Assembly (NCBI GenBank): GCA_006503475.1
Contig: RSEH01000185.1
Coordinates: forward strand, 31,237-95,236
Direction of reading: 5' to 3'
DNA from: Stentor roeselii
Lineage: Eukaryota > Ciliophora > Heterotrichea > Heterotrichida > Stentoridae
Length of the DNA: 64,000 bases
Shown here: in pieces, positions 21,863 to 30,529 of the stretch
How the letters are laid out: every line of letters starts with the position of its first letter
Numbering within the stretch: position 1 is the first letter of the stretch
Position numbers and translations under genes: made by a program
Notes under the pieces: model-generated
Told to the model about the DNA's origin: nothing
Databases searched by the model: none
Seen by the model: only the letters and a program-made list of their open reading frames with translations

Positions 21863-22597
21863 TTATAACCGATGATCAGTCCCTCCAGTCACTAAAAGAG
21901 TTTCACCAGTAATAAAAGCTGCTTCATCACTGCATAAAAAACAAGCAGGTCCTGCAATATCGTCTAAAGTTCCAATTCGCCCAAGGGCATTGTTGGTTGC
22001 ATGGAAAGAGTCAGCCATGGGTCCTGCCAGTTTCGTTCTGATGATGCCAGGAGCGATGGAATTGACACGAATTGAGAAATTTCCTAATTCCACTGATAAA
22101 CTTTTAGTCAAACTCAATAAACAAGTCTTGCTCATCGCGTAAACTGAAGATGATGGAAGGGTTTTATAAGCTGTCATACTTGATACAAATAACACAACAC
22201 CTCGAGTTTCTTTTAAATAAGGAAGAGCTTCTTGTACCATGTAAAAGGCGGATTTTACATTAACTTCTAGGATTTTCTCGTAAAGTCCTTCAGGAGTGTC
22301 TAAAGTTGCTCCGAGGTAATTAGCGACTCCAGCATTATTGACAAGAACATCGATTTTTCCATACTTTTCTATCACGAACTTCACAAGTTTCTTCCTGTCT
22401 TTCGCCACATGACACACGCAACCTTCACATTCAATATAAAAACTTTTAAGAAAATTCTTAGCTTTTTCCACATTTTCCTCATTTCTAGAGCTAATCACGA
22501 CTTTTCCTCCTTCATCTCCGAATTTTTTTGCAATACTCAAGCCGATGCCGGAGGCAGAGGCAGTAACAAGGCAAACTTTTCCATGGAATCTTTTCAT
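21863..22597 (-). CDS. DHRS4: DHRS4-like short-chain dehydrogenase/reductase
   Basis: A 244-aa classical SDR. The NADP(H) site VTASASGIG at about 10-18 has the Thr-Ala-Ser form typical of DHRS4 (carbonyl/retinal reductase of peroxisomes). There is an Arg after beta-2 (SSRNEENV), CHVAKDRKKL, NNAGVA, the catalytic Ser in FVSSMTAY, the YAMSK active-site pair (Tyr-x3-Lys), NSIAPGIIRT and CSDEAAFITGE. The protein ends in HRL, close to a PTS1 peroxisome signal though not the canonical SKL/SRL. It probably reduces carbonyl compounds with NADPH. It starts 19 nt after the kinase stop codon; a 16-nt GT-AG segment there could join the two frames (see findings). Confidence 0.88.
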   Translation of the reverse strand: MKRFHGKVCLVTASASGIGLSIAKKFGDEGGKVVISSRNEENVEKAKNFLKSFYIECEGCVCHVAKDRKKLVKFVIEKYGKIDVLVNNAGVANYLGATLDTPEGLYEKILEVNVKSAFYMVQEALPYLKETRGVVLFVSSMTAYKTLPSSSVYAMSKTCLLSLTKSLSVELGNFSIRVNSIAPGIIRTKLAGPMADSFHATNNALGRIGTLDDIAGPACFLCSDEAAFITGETLLVTGGTDHRL

Positions 22598-22611
22598 ATT
22601 GATTATTTTTA

Positions 22612-22627
22612 CTATCTCAAGACTTAC
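22612..22627 (-). other. Candidate 16-nt intron bridging kinase and reductase frames
   Basis: GTAAGTCTTGAGATAG contains the kinase TGA and has the A six bases from the 3' end that the 15-nt introns share. Splicing would join the kinase C-terminus in frame to IKIIN and then the reductase Met. It is not proven; a plain 19-nt gap also fits this compact genome. Confidence 0.3.
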
Positions 22628-24035
22628 TTTCGATATTACTTGCCATTGAGCAGGACTTCATCAAATAGCTGAATTCAGAGAAGTCGATTTTTTGGTCTTT
22701 GTTTAAGTCGGCTTGTTGGATGATTGCTTCGATTTCGGACTTGGAAATGCCGACCATCAAGTCGCCTCCTGAAAGTGCGTCTTTTAAATTTTCAGCTGTT
22801 ATGTAGCCTGTTTTTGAAGTGTCGAAGTACTCGAAGGAAAGACGGATCCACTCGTCTTGCGTGAAGGAGTCTCGAATCATGCACCCTGCGATGAACTCGG
22901 TGTAGTCGATCACACCGTTTTTGTTTACGTCGAGATATGAACACATCACTTCTAAGTCCATTGTGTTTACTTTTGAATTTACTCGCACGATATCCAGGAA
23001 TTCTAATTTGCTTATTTCTCCGTCACCGTCTCGGTCTGCTTGTTTGAAAATGTTTCGCATTTTAGAAACCTCGTCTGATGCGATTTTAGATGCGATGTAG
23101 ATTAATGAGGCTTTTTTTAAGTGGCTACTCCTGCTGAAGTTCTTTAAACTAAGTAAAATAGAATCAGGAATAACAGATTCAACCCTCGGTTCAAGTTCCT
23201 GTATCCAAGGATGCATATAAGCTTGTTGTGCAGTAATCCTATGCAAAGGGTCCTTAGTAAGTAATCTCGCAATTAAATCCTTAGCACTATTCGAGACCGT
23301 TTTAAAAGGTTTAGGTCTAAAAGTAAAGCTTCCAGAATAAACATTCATAAGTATCTCTTCATTATTCTTCCCATTGAAAGGAGGAGTCCCCGATAGTAGC
23401 ATATAGAGAATAACCCCTAAAGACCAGCAGTCAACGACTTTGCTATAATTCCCAGAAAGCATTTCAGGTGCGATATAATAAGGAGTTCCAATCACATCAT
23501 GCAGAACATCAGCCTCAGTGATAGTGGTCGACAATCCGAAATCAATAATCTTCACATCACTATCATCATCTGTATTCAAAAACAAGCAATTTTCAGGTTT
23601 TAAGTCACGATGGCAAATTCCATGATTATGACAGTACATCACTGCTGAAAGTAAACTTTTCAGTACTTTCGCTGCTTCTCTTTCTGTGAATCTTCTCAAC
23701 TTGCAAAGCTTTTCGAATAACTCGCCACCTGAACAGTATTCAAGGACCATGTAGCAAACGTCTTCAGTTTCGAAGGTCTCGATTATGTTGACTATGTTCG
23801 GATGGTCCAGGTCTTTTAAGATGTTTAACTCGTTTATGAATGTGTCGTAAAATTTCATCTTTTCTTTTTTCATTAACTTCACGGCTCGGATCATTCGAGA
23901 TGATTTGTGTTCGCAGATAAAGACTTTTCCGTAAGTTCCGGAACCGAGCTCCATGCCTAACTCGTACTCGGAGGTGATGTTTGAGGATTTTGATGTGATG
24001 AACCACTGTCTTTGTAATAATTGATTATTATTCAT
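22617..24035 (-). CDS. Calcium-dependent protein kinase (CDPK)
   Basis: A 472-aa protein with the CDPK layout. The Ser/Thr kinase domain is at about 25-282: glycine loop GSGTYGKV, ATP-binding Lys in AVKLMKK, catalytic HRDLKPEN, metal-binding DFG, GTPYYIAPE. A junction helix follows, then four EF hands at about 330-465: DRDGDGEISKLEF, DVNKNGVIDYTEF, DTSKTGYITAENL and DLNKDQKIDFSEF. The third lacks a clear loop pattern at its end, and the fourth lacks the usual central Gly. Calcium binding should release autoinhibition. There is no N-terminal Gly2 myristoylation site (starts MNNN). It is the only gene in the window ending with TGA. Confidence 0.93.
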   Translation of the reverse strand: MNNNQLLQRQWFITSKSSNITSEYELGMELGSGTYGKVFICEHKSSRMIRAVKLMKKEKMKFYDTFINELNILKDLDHPNIVNIIETFETEDVCYMVLEYCSGGELFEKLCKLRRFTEREAAKVLKSLLSAVMYCHNHGICHRDLKPENCLFLNTDDDSDVKIIDFGLSTTITEADVLHDVIGTPYYIAPEMLSGNYSKVVDCWSLGVILYMLLSGTPPFNGKNNEEILMNVYSGSFTFRPKPFKTVSNSAKDLIARLLTKDPLHRITAQQAYMHPWIQELEPRVESVIPDSILLSLKNFSRSSHLKKASLIYIASKIASDEVSKMRNIFKQADRDGDGEISKLEFLDIVRVNSKVNTMDLEVMCSYLDVNKNGVIDYTEFIAGCMIRDSFTQDEWIRLSFEYFDTSKTGYITAENLKDALSGGDLMVGISKSEIEAIIQQADLNKDQKIDFSEFSYLMKSCSMASNIESKS

Positions 24036-24277
24036 ATGGTTTATTAGTGATGAGTAATCATGAAATCCATTCCTTATTTAGTAAATTCTCATAATACTAA
24101 AGAATAACTATCCCATTCTAATAACCAGTATCAAATTCCTTCTTCCTCATTTCCAAACTCCTACATCATCCGACCCAAAAACTTCAAATCTATTAATCAA
24201 TTCAAATCCAATCATTAAAAATCCTCTTTCATCAAACTTCATCTGTCTAATAATTCTTCTAACTTATCTACTCTACG

Positions 24278-25228
24278 CTAATGGCCATACTGATAGCTAG
24301 AATAATGAGCAGTATTGTTATAATACCTTCCACTACTCCTCTGATGACTTTGACTTTCATTCTTCTTACTTCCAGCAAGTTCAACTCGAACAGGTCTGCC
24401 TCCCAAAAGACTTTCATTCAATTTAAGTGCTTCAAAAGCCTGATGTGGAAAGTAGAACTCGACATGTGCGAATCCTTTGACGTTGCCATTCGAATCTCGA
24501 GCAAGTCTGACAGTTTTAATATCTCCTACTCCATTAAAAAACTCAAACAAACTGGCCTCTGTAGTGTAAAAGTTGAGATTTCCGACAAAGACTGTATTTG
24601 TTGTCTCGACTTTTCTGGTGTTTTCGTTTTTCTGCCAACTCAGCTGGACCTTTATTGGCCTTCCCATGTATGTCGTCCCGTTCAACTTGCAGGCCTCTTG
24701 GGCGCCATCCATGTTTAGGAATGTCACAAATGCGAAACCTCTTGACTGTCCTTCACCTGGGACCACGATTGATGTTATGGTTCCGCTGGATGAGAATAAT
24801 GTACTTAGGTCTTCACTTGAAACACTTGAAGACAGGCCACTGATATAAACTTGGTTTTCATTCACCTGCCTTATTTCTTTACTTGGAGCAGCAGGTTCAG
24901 GTGTGCGTTTTTGTAAACTTTCCGCTTTCTTCTTATAAATATTCTGAATTTCTTCTAAAATCTGGTCATCTGAGAACTCAAAAGTGAAAAATTTATGAAG
25001 AAAGTCAGCAAAAGTCGAGAAAGTTTTTTCAAAGTCTTTATCTTTAAACCTGAGTCCTCTTGAATTCTGCTCTTCGAGTTTCTGAAGCGTATCAAAAGTT
25101 CGGAGTTTTAAGTCTTTGGTGATGTTTTTGGATAGATTTAGTAAATTGAATTTAATTTTTTCAAAGGAGTTAGTGGCTTTTCTAATGGAGGATTCGTGGT
25201 CTTCTGGATTATTTGGTTCTGGCTGCAT
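24278..25228 (-). CDS. Two-RRM RNA-binding protein
   Basis: A 316-aa protein. Residues 1-120 are helical and charged, with a hint of a small folded domain. RRM1 lies at about 124-198 (RNP2 VYISGL, RNP1 RGFAFVTF) and RRM2 at about 208-285 (RNP2 VFVGNL, RNP1 KGFAHVEF). A Ser/Tyr/His-rich tail follows. The RRM pair is clearly related to that of the nucleolin-like gene just upstream: both share the EACKLNGT...MGR and EFF.GVGDIK/NIK...RLA signatures, so they are tandem paralogues. This one lacks the Ser/Lys-rich arm. It probably acts in rRNA or mRNA processing. Confidence 0.87.
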   Translation of the reverse strand: MQPEPNNPEDHESSIRKATNSFEKIKFNLLNLSKNITKDLKLRTFDTLQKLEEQNSRGLRFKDKDFEKTFSTFADFLHKFFTFEFSDDQILEEIQNIYKKKAESLQKRTPEPAAPSKEIRQVNENQVYISGLSSSVSSEDLSTLFSSSGTITSIVVPGEGQSRGFAFVTFLNMDGAQEACKLNGTTYMGRPIKVQLSWQKNENTRKVETTNTVFVGNLNFYTTEASLFEFFNGVGDIKTVRLARDSNGNVKGFAHVEFYFPHQAFEALKLNESLLGGRPVRVELAGSKKNESQSHQRSSGRYYNNTAHYSSYQYGH

Positions 25229-25551
25229 TTTTATATGTAAATATGTCTGGACTTGATTGGAAGGGTAACTAAGATGGAAGCCGGGTAATGCCTTTTTTTT
25301 TAATTTGGGAAGGCGATGATGAAGATAGAGATTTGAAATTATTTAATTTTTTATAGCTGAGCAATTTTAATGATAAGTGATTAGGGTTATTGATAAAAGT
25401 ATATGGTTTGATTTAGACTTAAGATGATTTTTTTTTTTCATACTTAATAACATAATCAATTATTTTCAATCAAACCTTTTCAACCTGATATTGAGGAAAG
25501 TTTTACTTTAAATAAAAAAAAAAAGGAATGGCTGCAACAATCTAACTTTAT
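25229..25551. other. Intergenic region
   Basis: About 320 nt between the two RRM genes. It contains homopolymer runs of T and A and no frame or RNA that can be supported. Confidence 0.45.
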
Positions 25552-27555
25552 CTATAGTTTAACTTTGGTTCCCTGAAATTCCTGCAACGCTCCTGATTTC
25601 TTCATGTTTTCCTTTGGTCTTCCTGTATTAGGCCTAACTCTCAAATCTCCCTGTCCTCCATATCCCTGTCCTCCGTATCCCTGTCCTCCATAACTTCCTC
25701 TATCACCAGCCGGTTTTCCCCTTCCAGCAAGATCAAGTCTAACAGATCTTCCATCAATCATGCCCTCATTCAACTTCAACGCTTCATTAGCTTCCTGAGT
25801 AGTACTAAACTCAACATGTGCAAATCCCCTCGGATTGCCACTAGCATCTTTAGCCAACCTGATATTCTTAATATTGCCAACACCTGTAAAAAACTCATAA
25901 ATAGCTTCTTCACTCGTATCAAAACTTAAATTTCCAACAAAAAGTGTAGCTCCTTCCACCTTAGGAGCACCTCTTTCAGGTTTTTGAGAAGAAAGGTTAA
26001 TTCTCACAGTTCTTCCCATATGTGAAGTTCCGTTCAACTTACAAGCTTCCTCTGCAGCTTCAGAATTAGCAAAAGTGACGAATCCTATTCCTCCGGGTTG
26101 TCCACCTCTTGTAGGAACACTCACGTTAGTGATTTCTCCGCAATGTTCAAACAACTTGTAAAGGTCGTCATTTGTGCACTCGTAAGAAATTCCACCAATA
26201 AAAACCTCTGTTTCGACTCCTGGCTTTGAAGACTTTGAAGGAACTGGAACTGGCTCAGCCGGGCGTTTTAAAGGAACTTGGTCGATCTTTGCTTTTTTTG
26301 ATAAGTCGATTGACTCTCCTGAAGCTTTTCGCTTTGATTGCAACTGGACTTCACCGGAACTTGAATAAGATGAAGAGGACTTTTTTTGAGGTTTTTTAGA
26401 GGATTTTGAAGGTTTTTTAGAGGAACTTGAAGAACTTTTTGAAGGTTTTTTTGACTTTTTTTGGATTGGCTCACCTGAAGAGCTTTGGTTTTTCAATGGT
26501 TTTGAAGGGGCTGGTTTTTTTACTGGTTCTGAAGAGGAACTGGAAAGTTTTTTAGAGATTTTTGAGACTGGAGCTTTTTTTACTGGTTCGCTTGAGGAAC
26601 TTGATGTTTGAGGTTTTTTTCCTTTTGTGAGTGGCTTTTGGGGTTCTTTTTTTAAAGGTTTTTTGACTACCTCGCTTGAAGAACTGGAAGTCGCCTTTTT
26701 CTGTGGCTTCGGTGCTGGCTTTGATGAAGAAACTTCGGGTTTTTGGGGCTTTTTTAAAGGCTCGCTTGAAGAAGATGATTGTTTTTTTGGTGCCTTTGAC
26801 TGAGGTTTTTTCACCTGGACTTCAGATGAGCTGGACGAAGCTTGTTTCTTTGGCTTTGGAGCTGGTTTAGTGGCAGGCGCTTTCAGGTCACTTGAAGAAA
26901 CATTTTCCTTCTTCACAGGTTTTTTAACTTCTTCTGAAGAATCTGAGACCTTCTTAGATTTAGATTGATTTACTTTTGAGTCTTTCACGACTTCAGCTTT
27001 TTTCACGTTTTTCTTGATTATTTCACTTGAAGAGCTGGACTCTTGCTTTTTTTTTATAACGGCTTTGACAGGCTTGCTTTTTAAGTCTTCACTTGAAGAG
27101 CTGAGCTGTTTCTTCTTCGCCAGAGCTTTGCTCACAGGTTTGACTTCTTCAGACGAGTCCTTTTTCTGAGTTTTTCCTTTCTTCGAAGATTTGACAGGTT
27201 TTTCTGATTCACTTGAACTTTCTTTTTTGGTTTTTTTTTCAACTTTTTTGCTTTTCGCCTTCAAATCTTCACTTGACTCTGAGTCGATTTTCGTGTTTTT
27301 CTTCTTGTTTTCGTTGGTGGGAAGAGGTTTTGATGGTTTCTTCTCGGGTTGTGTCTTTTTCGGCTTGACAGATTCGCTGGAGCTTGAAGAAGCCTGTTTC
27401 GGCTTCTTTTGAGCCTCTTTGCGAGCTTTCTGCACGTTTTTGACGATTTCTTCCGAGCTCTGCTCGCTAGAGGAGTCATTCGATGGCTTCACGAACTTAA
27501 CTGGCTTCAGATCTGATAACGATGCACCAGCCTTGGCCTTGTCCTGTTTCACCAT
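25552..27555 (-). CDS. Nucleolin-like protein (Ser/Lys-rich arm, two RRMs, Gly-rich tail)
   Basis: A 667-aa protein. Residues 1-430 consist of about 20 repeats of a serine cluster plus Glu (SSSSE) separated by Lys/Pro-rich linkers, like the phosphorylatable acidic/serine arm of nucleolin, NSR1 and Nopp140. RRM1 is at about 448-525 (VFIGGI; GIGFVTF) and RRM2 at about 532-610 (LFVGNL; RGFAHVEF). A short tail has three YGGQG units and ends in QGTKVKL, reminiscent of nucleolin's QGKKTKFE end. It most likely works in the nucleolus in rRNA transcription and pre-rRNA processing. A three-unit telomere-like repeat lies about 165 nt upstream of the start. Confidence 0.9.
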   Translation of the reverse strand: MVKQDKAKAGASLSDLKPVKFVKPSNDSSSEQSSEEIVKNVQKARKEAQKKPKQASSSSSESVKPKKTQPEKKPSKPLPTNENKKKNTKIDSESSEDLKAKSKKVEKKTKKESSSESEKPVKSSKKGKTQKKDSSEEVKPVSKALAKKKQLSSSSEDLKSKPVKAVIKKKQESSSSSEIIKKNVKKAEVVKDSKVNQSKSKKVSDSSEEVKKPVKKENVSSSDLKAPATKPAPKPKKQASSSSSEVQVKKPQSKAPKKQSSSSSEPLKKPQKPEVSSSKPAPKPQKKATSSSSSEVVKKPLKKEPQKPLTKGKKPQTSSSSSEPVKKAPVSKISKKLSSSSSEPVKKPAPSKPLKNQSSSGEPIQKKSKKPSKSSSSSSKKPSKSSKKPQKKSSSSYSSSGEVQLQSKRKASGESIDLSKKAKIDQVPLKRPAEPVPVPSKSSKPGVETEVFIGGISYECTNDDLYKLFEHCGEITNVSVPTRGGQPGGIGFVTFANSEAAEEACKLNGTSHMGRTVRINLSSQKPERGAPKVEGATLFVGNLSFDTSEEAIYEFFTGVGNIKNIRLAKDASGNPRGFAHVEFSTTQEANEALKLNEGMIDGRSVRLDLAGRGKPAGDRGSYGGQGYGGQGYGGQGDLRVRPNTGRPKENMKKSGALQEFQGTKVKL

Positions 27556-27955
27556 TGAATTATAAGAGAATGTTTGGCTTAAAATGGATGTTTTGGGATA
27601 TCAGGAATCGTTTGAGGGTAGATGAAGGATTTTGGAAGTGAAATGAAGGTGCAAGTCTTGGAAGTTGCTTTTATTGTGTGATTTTATTTATGAAGTGTGC
27701 AGAGTTCATTGAAGTGCAGGGTGTTAGGGTGTTAAGGTGTTAGAAGAATTTGCATGGTTTCAATGAAAGGATTTTTGAGAAAGTTGATTATTGGAATTTC
27801 GAGTTTGATTTGATATTAGTTAATTAACATGAATAAACTACTTAAAAATATGATAAGTTTATCTCAGCTAACTTTTAACTTGTTATATATTCTTTGAAGG
27901 ATTCACTGATTGTTTCTTAATCTAACCATTAAGTAATAACCTAATCTATCAATCA
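27556..27955. other. Intergenic region upstream of the nucleolin-like gene
   Basis: 400 nt without a gene, holding the telomere-like repeat at 27719-27742. It should contain the nucleolin-like promoter and the 3' end of the next minus-strand gene. Confidence 0.5.
27719..27742 (+). repeat. Interstitial telomere-like repeat, GGGTGTTA x3
   Basis: Two perfect GGGTGTTA units followed by AGGTGTTA, the same terminal variant as at 18919-18926. On the coding strand of the nucleolin-like gene it reads as a telo-box-like TAACACCCTAACACCC. Confidence 0.8.
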
Positions 27956-28978
27956 TTAAATATTCGGCAGTTTCAAATTCTTACAAATCTTGATATTCCT
28001 AATCAAAACCACTCCAAACACAGCAGTAGTGACAACTTGTGAATAATGAAAAGGTAAATACATCAAATAAAAACAATGCACAACAGCAGAAACAACTGTA
28101 AAAATATTGACTCGATTCAAGAAAACAACAGGATCCTTAAACATCAAATTAAGTATCTGAGCTTCATACTTCCCGGGTTCACTCGAATTATACCTTCCTT
28201 CAGCCTTCCAAGAGCATCCCTTATGCCTGACAACCGCTCCTCGAGTATATTTTTTTTCCGGATTCCAATCATCCCGTGCATCATCCTCGCTTTTTTCCCA
28301 ATTTCCAGAGTCAAAAGCAAAAATAACCAATTCAGCACTTCTTTTTTTCATAAACTCTCCAACATGTAAAGCCGAGTAACAAACAAAAGTGCTGATTAAA
28401 GTACTTAAAAATACAGGAAATCCAAGATGAAAACCAGAACTAGGAAAAAACTTATAAGGAAGATACCCAGCACAATAAATGACTTCCAATGAGTTAAGAG
28501 AAATTTGCTGCATTGAGTAAAAGCAGTTTAAACAGCCGTCGAGATATCTGTTGCTTGAAGAGGTGGTTAGTAGTTTATAAGCACTGAAAGGGCAGATGAG
28601 GGTAAGGATCACGCTAAGTGAGTAGGTGAAGAACAAGTTGATAATACAATGAGTGAGCAGCAAGGAGTAAATCGAGAGAAGAATCCACAATGAAATCGAC
28701 TGAAAGTTCATCAAAGAGTGACTTCTAACAGAGAAAAAAGTGTAAATCGACTCAATAGTCCTTCTCGTCAGGAACAAGTAAATAAAAATAAGTAAGTTGA
28801 AGTTGTAGTTAAAGTAAGAAGTACTAAACAGTGACATGTTTATGTTCAGAAGACTCACAAGTAAAAAGATACTGTTAAACAACTCAAATTGAAGCTTCAG
28901 GTCAGTCCTTCTTCGAATCTTCTTCAGTTTTGCGCCGAGAACTGACAGGTCAACATTTTTCTTGTCTTTTGACTTCAT
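27956..28978 (-). CDS. Multipass membrane protein, unrecognised
   Basis: A 340-aa protein with seven or eight hydrophobic helices and a basic N-terminus (KSKDKKN...KKIRRR). Between helices there is one hydrophilic loop at about 230-275 with the distinctive pattern WNPEKKYTRGAVVRHKG, CSWKAEGRYN and SEPGKYEA. I recognise this only as the kind of loop seen in ciliate multipass proteins of unknown function. No transporter signature is visible. The start codon is separated by only 5 nt (TTATA) from the start of the divergent importin-like gene. Confidence 0.75.
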   Translation of the reverse strand: MKSKDKKNVDLSVLGAKLKKIRRRTDLKLQFELFNSIFLLVSLLNINMSLFSTSYFNYNFNLLIFIYLFLTRRTIESIYTFFSVRSHSLMNFQSISLWILLSIYSLLLTHCIINLFFTYSLSVILTLICPFSAYKLLTTSSSNRYLDGCLNCFYSMQQISLNSLEVIYCAGYLPYKFFPSSGFHLGFPVFLSTLISTFVCYSALHVGEFMKKRSAELVIFAFDSGNWEKSEDDARDDWNPEKKYTRGAVVRHKGCSWKAEGRYNSSEPGKYEAQILNLMFKDPVVFLNRVNIFTVVSAVVHCFYLMYLPFHYSQVVTTAVFGVVLIRNIKICKNLKLPNI

Positions 28979-28983
28979 TTATA
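28979..28983. promoter_or_regulatory. Five-base divergent intergenic gap, TTATA
   Basis: The minus-strand ATG (28976-28978) and the plus-strand ATG (28984) are separated only by TTATA. Read from either gene, a TATA-like element abuts the start codon. Confidence 0.5.
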
Positions 28984-30522
28984 ATGTTCACTGCAGAAAA
29001 GATTGCAGAAAGAAACAAAAGCTTTCAACACGTTCCTAACAGTGAAGACTTCGCACATATCAAAGAACAACATTCCGTAGTTCTAAGAAAGAAAAAAAGA
29101 CTAGAACACATCTCTAAAAAACGCGCGGATATCATGACCCATGCGAGAACCGAGCAAGAAATGGACTTGGTTTATTCAGAAAGTCTTGAATTCCCAGTTT
29201 TTGTTATTCCTGAAGACTTACAACGCAAGTTTCCATCAATTTGCAGTAAAATTTTCAGTTCAAGTCAGCGAATTTCACATCTAGTCCATCTTATCAAGAC
29301 CTTTAGACCAGTCGACGTTGGACTTATCAGTTGTCTCAGTCGTCTTTTAATAAGAACAAAAGGTTTTCCCTTTTCCACAGTTTTTGACAGTGACTTAATC
29401 GACTCACTTCTGACTTTCTTGCAATCCTCAGACAACGAGTTAATCTACGAAACCTTGCAGGTCCTTATCAGTGTTTTTTGGGTGGAAATCGCAGATCTTT
29501 CTCAGATTTTCTTAAACCGAGGCGCTGCTGAGTTGATTTCTCAGTTAATACATGGATTTCATTCAGAGATAATCACTGAAAGTGCTTTATGGGCCTTGGC
29601 AAATCTGATGGCTGAGCATAAGTCAGTCTCTGAAATGATTTTCACTTCAGGCCTTTGGAGGAAAATATTGAAATACTGCTCTGCTAATAGTTACACAATG
29701 AGAGGAACTGCCCAGTGGACCTTATGCAACATGTCGAAGTTTAAATGCTTTGATGTGGAAGATAGTCGAGAAATCATCCGGGTGTCGAAGACTTCTCTTT
29801 CAAGTGAAAATGAAAATTGCTTGAAAGAAGCTGCCTGGACTTTGCATTATTTGACTGAAAATCAAGAAGAAAATATTGAGTTCTTGTTTGAGTCTGGCAC
29901 TGTCGAGGTGCTTATCGGCCTGATGAAGTATCATGATCGAGAAATCCAGCTGCCTGTCATCAAAGTCTTTGGAAACATCAGCACTTCTAACAACAATGAA
30001 ATCTTCACCACTCTAGCAAAAAATCCTTTCTTGGCTAACCTTTCAACTCTGATAACTCATCCAGAACGAAAAATCAAGTTAGAAGTTCTTTTCATCTTCA
30101 GTAACTTTTTGTATTCTAGTGTTGAAGTCGTTTCTCTTATCGTTCAACTACCGGTGTTTAAAATCATTTCAGATCTACTTGATTCAAGTGACTTTTACCT
30201 GAAAAAAGAAGCAATATGCGCTGTTTGCAACGCGGCCTGTAGTAAAGAATGGGAAATTGTGAAGAAAATTGTTGAATTAGGTCTTGTTCCTCGCATTGTG
30301 AATTGCTTGGCTCATCATAATGATGAAGTGGTTTATTGGGTCTTAGATGCCTTGCTTTCGATTTTGATGACTTTTCAGTCGTTTCGGGATATTGATGAGC
30401 TTTATGAGTTTTTCAGAGAGGTTCAGAATATGAGCGAGTTTAACAGGATTGAATCTTTGGTTTATCACTCAAAGGCCAGGATTTGTGAAAAAAGTGAAGA
30501 AATTTTAAACTTTTTGAATTAG
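28984..30522 (+). CDS. Importin-alpha-like ARM-repeat protein
   Basis: The protein is 512 aa from the ATG at 28984; an upstream in-frame start at 28930 would overlap the divergent gene and is rejected. Residues 1-60 resemble an importin-beta-binding domain, with a basic stretch LRKKKRLEHISKKR. Armadillo repeats follow from about 95 to 480. Several keep the importin-alpha pattern of Trp and Asn on the inner surface (ALWALANL, AQWTLCNMSK, AAWTLHYLTEN), with GNIST and AICAVCNAAC later. It probably carries proteins with nuclear localisation signals into the nucleus. It is more divergent than typical importin alpha, so a specialised paralogue is likely. Confidence 0.82.
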   Translation: MFTAEKIAERNKSFQHVPNSEDFAHIKEQHSVVLRKKKRLEHISKKRADIMTHARTEQEMDLVYSESLEFPVFVIPEDLQRKFPSICSKIFSSSQRISHLVHLIKTFRPVDVGLISCLSRLLIRTKGFPFSTVFDSDLIDSLLTFLQSSDNELIYETLQVLISVFWVEIADLSQIFLNRGAAELISQLIHGFHSEIITESALWALANLMAEHKSVSEMIFTSGLWRKILKYCSANSYTMRGTAQWTLCNMSKFKCFDVEDSREIIRVSKTSLSSENENCLKEAAWTLHYLTENQEENIEFLFESGTVEVLIGLMKYHDREIQLPVIKVFGNISTSNNNEIFTTLAKNPFLANLSTLITHPERKIKLEVLFIFSNFLYSSVEVVSLIVQLPVFKIISDLLDSSDFYLKKEAICAVCNAACSKEWEIVKKIVELGLVPRIVNCLAHHNDEVVYWVLDALLSILMTFQSFRDIDELYEFFREVQNMSEFNRIESLVYHSKARICEKSEEILNFLN

Positions 30523-30529
30523 TTAATAA

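Noticed and set aside
25600-25650. 16-nt GT-AG segment GTTAGGCCTAATACAG in the nucleolin-like tail
   Set aside because: The unspliced end QGTKVKL resembles nucleolin's own C-terminus, so no splice is needed, and the 5' end is GTT not GTA.
28930-28983. Upstream in-frame start of the importin-like gene
   Set aside because: It overlaps the 5' end of the divergent membrane protein; the ATG at 28984 gives the usual N-terminus.
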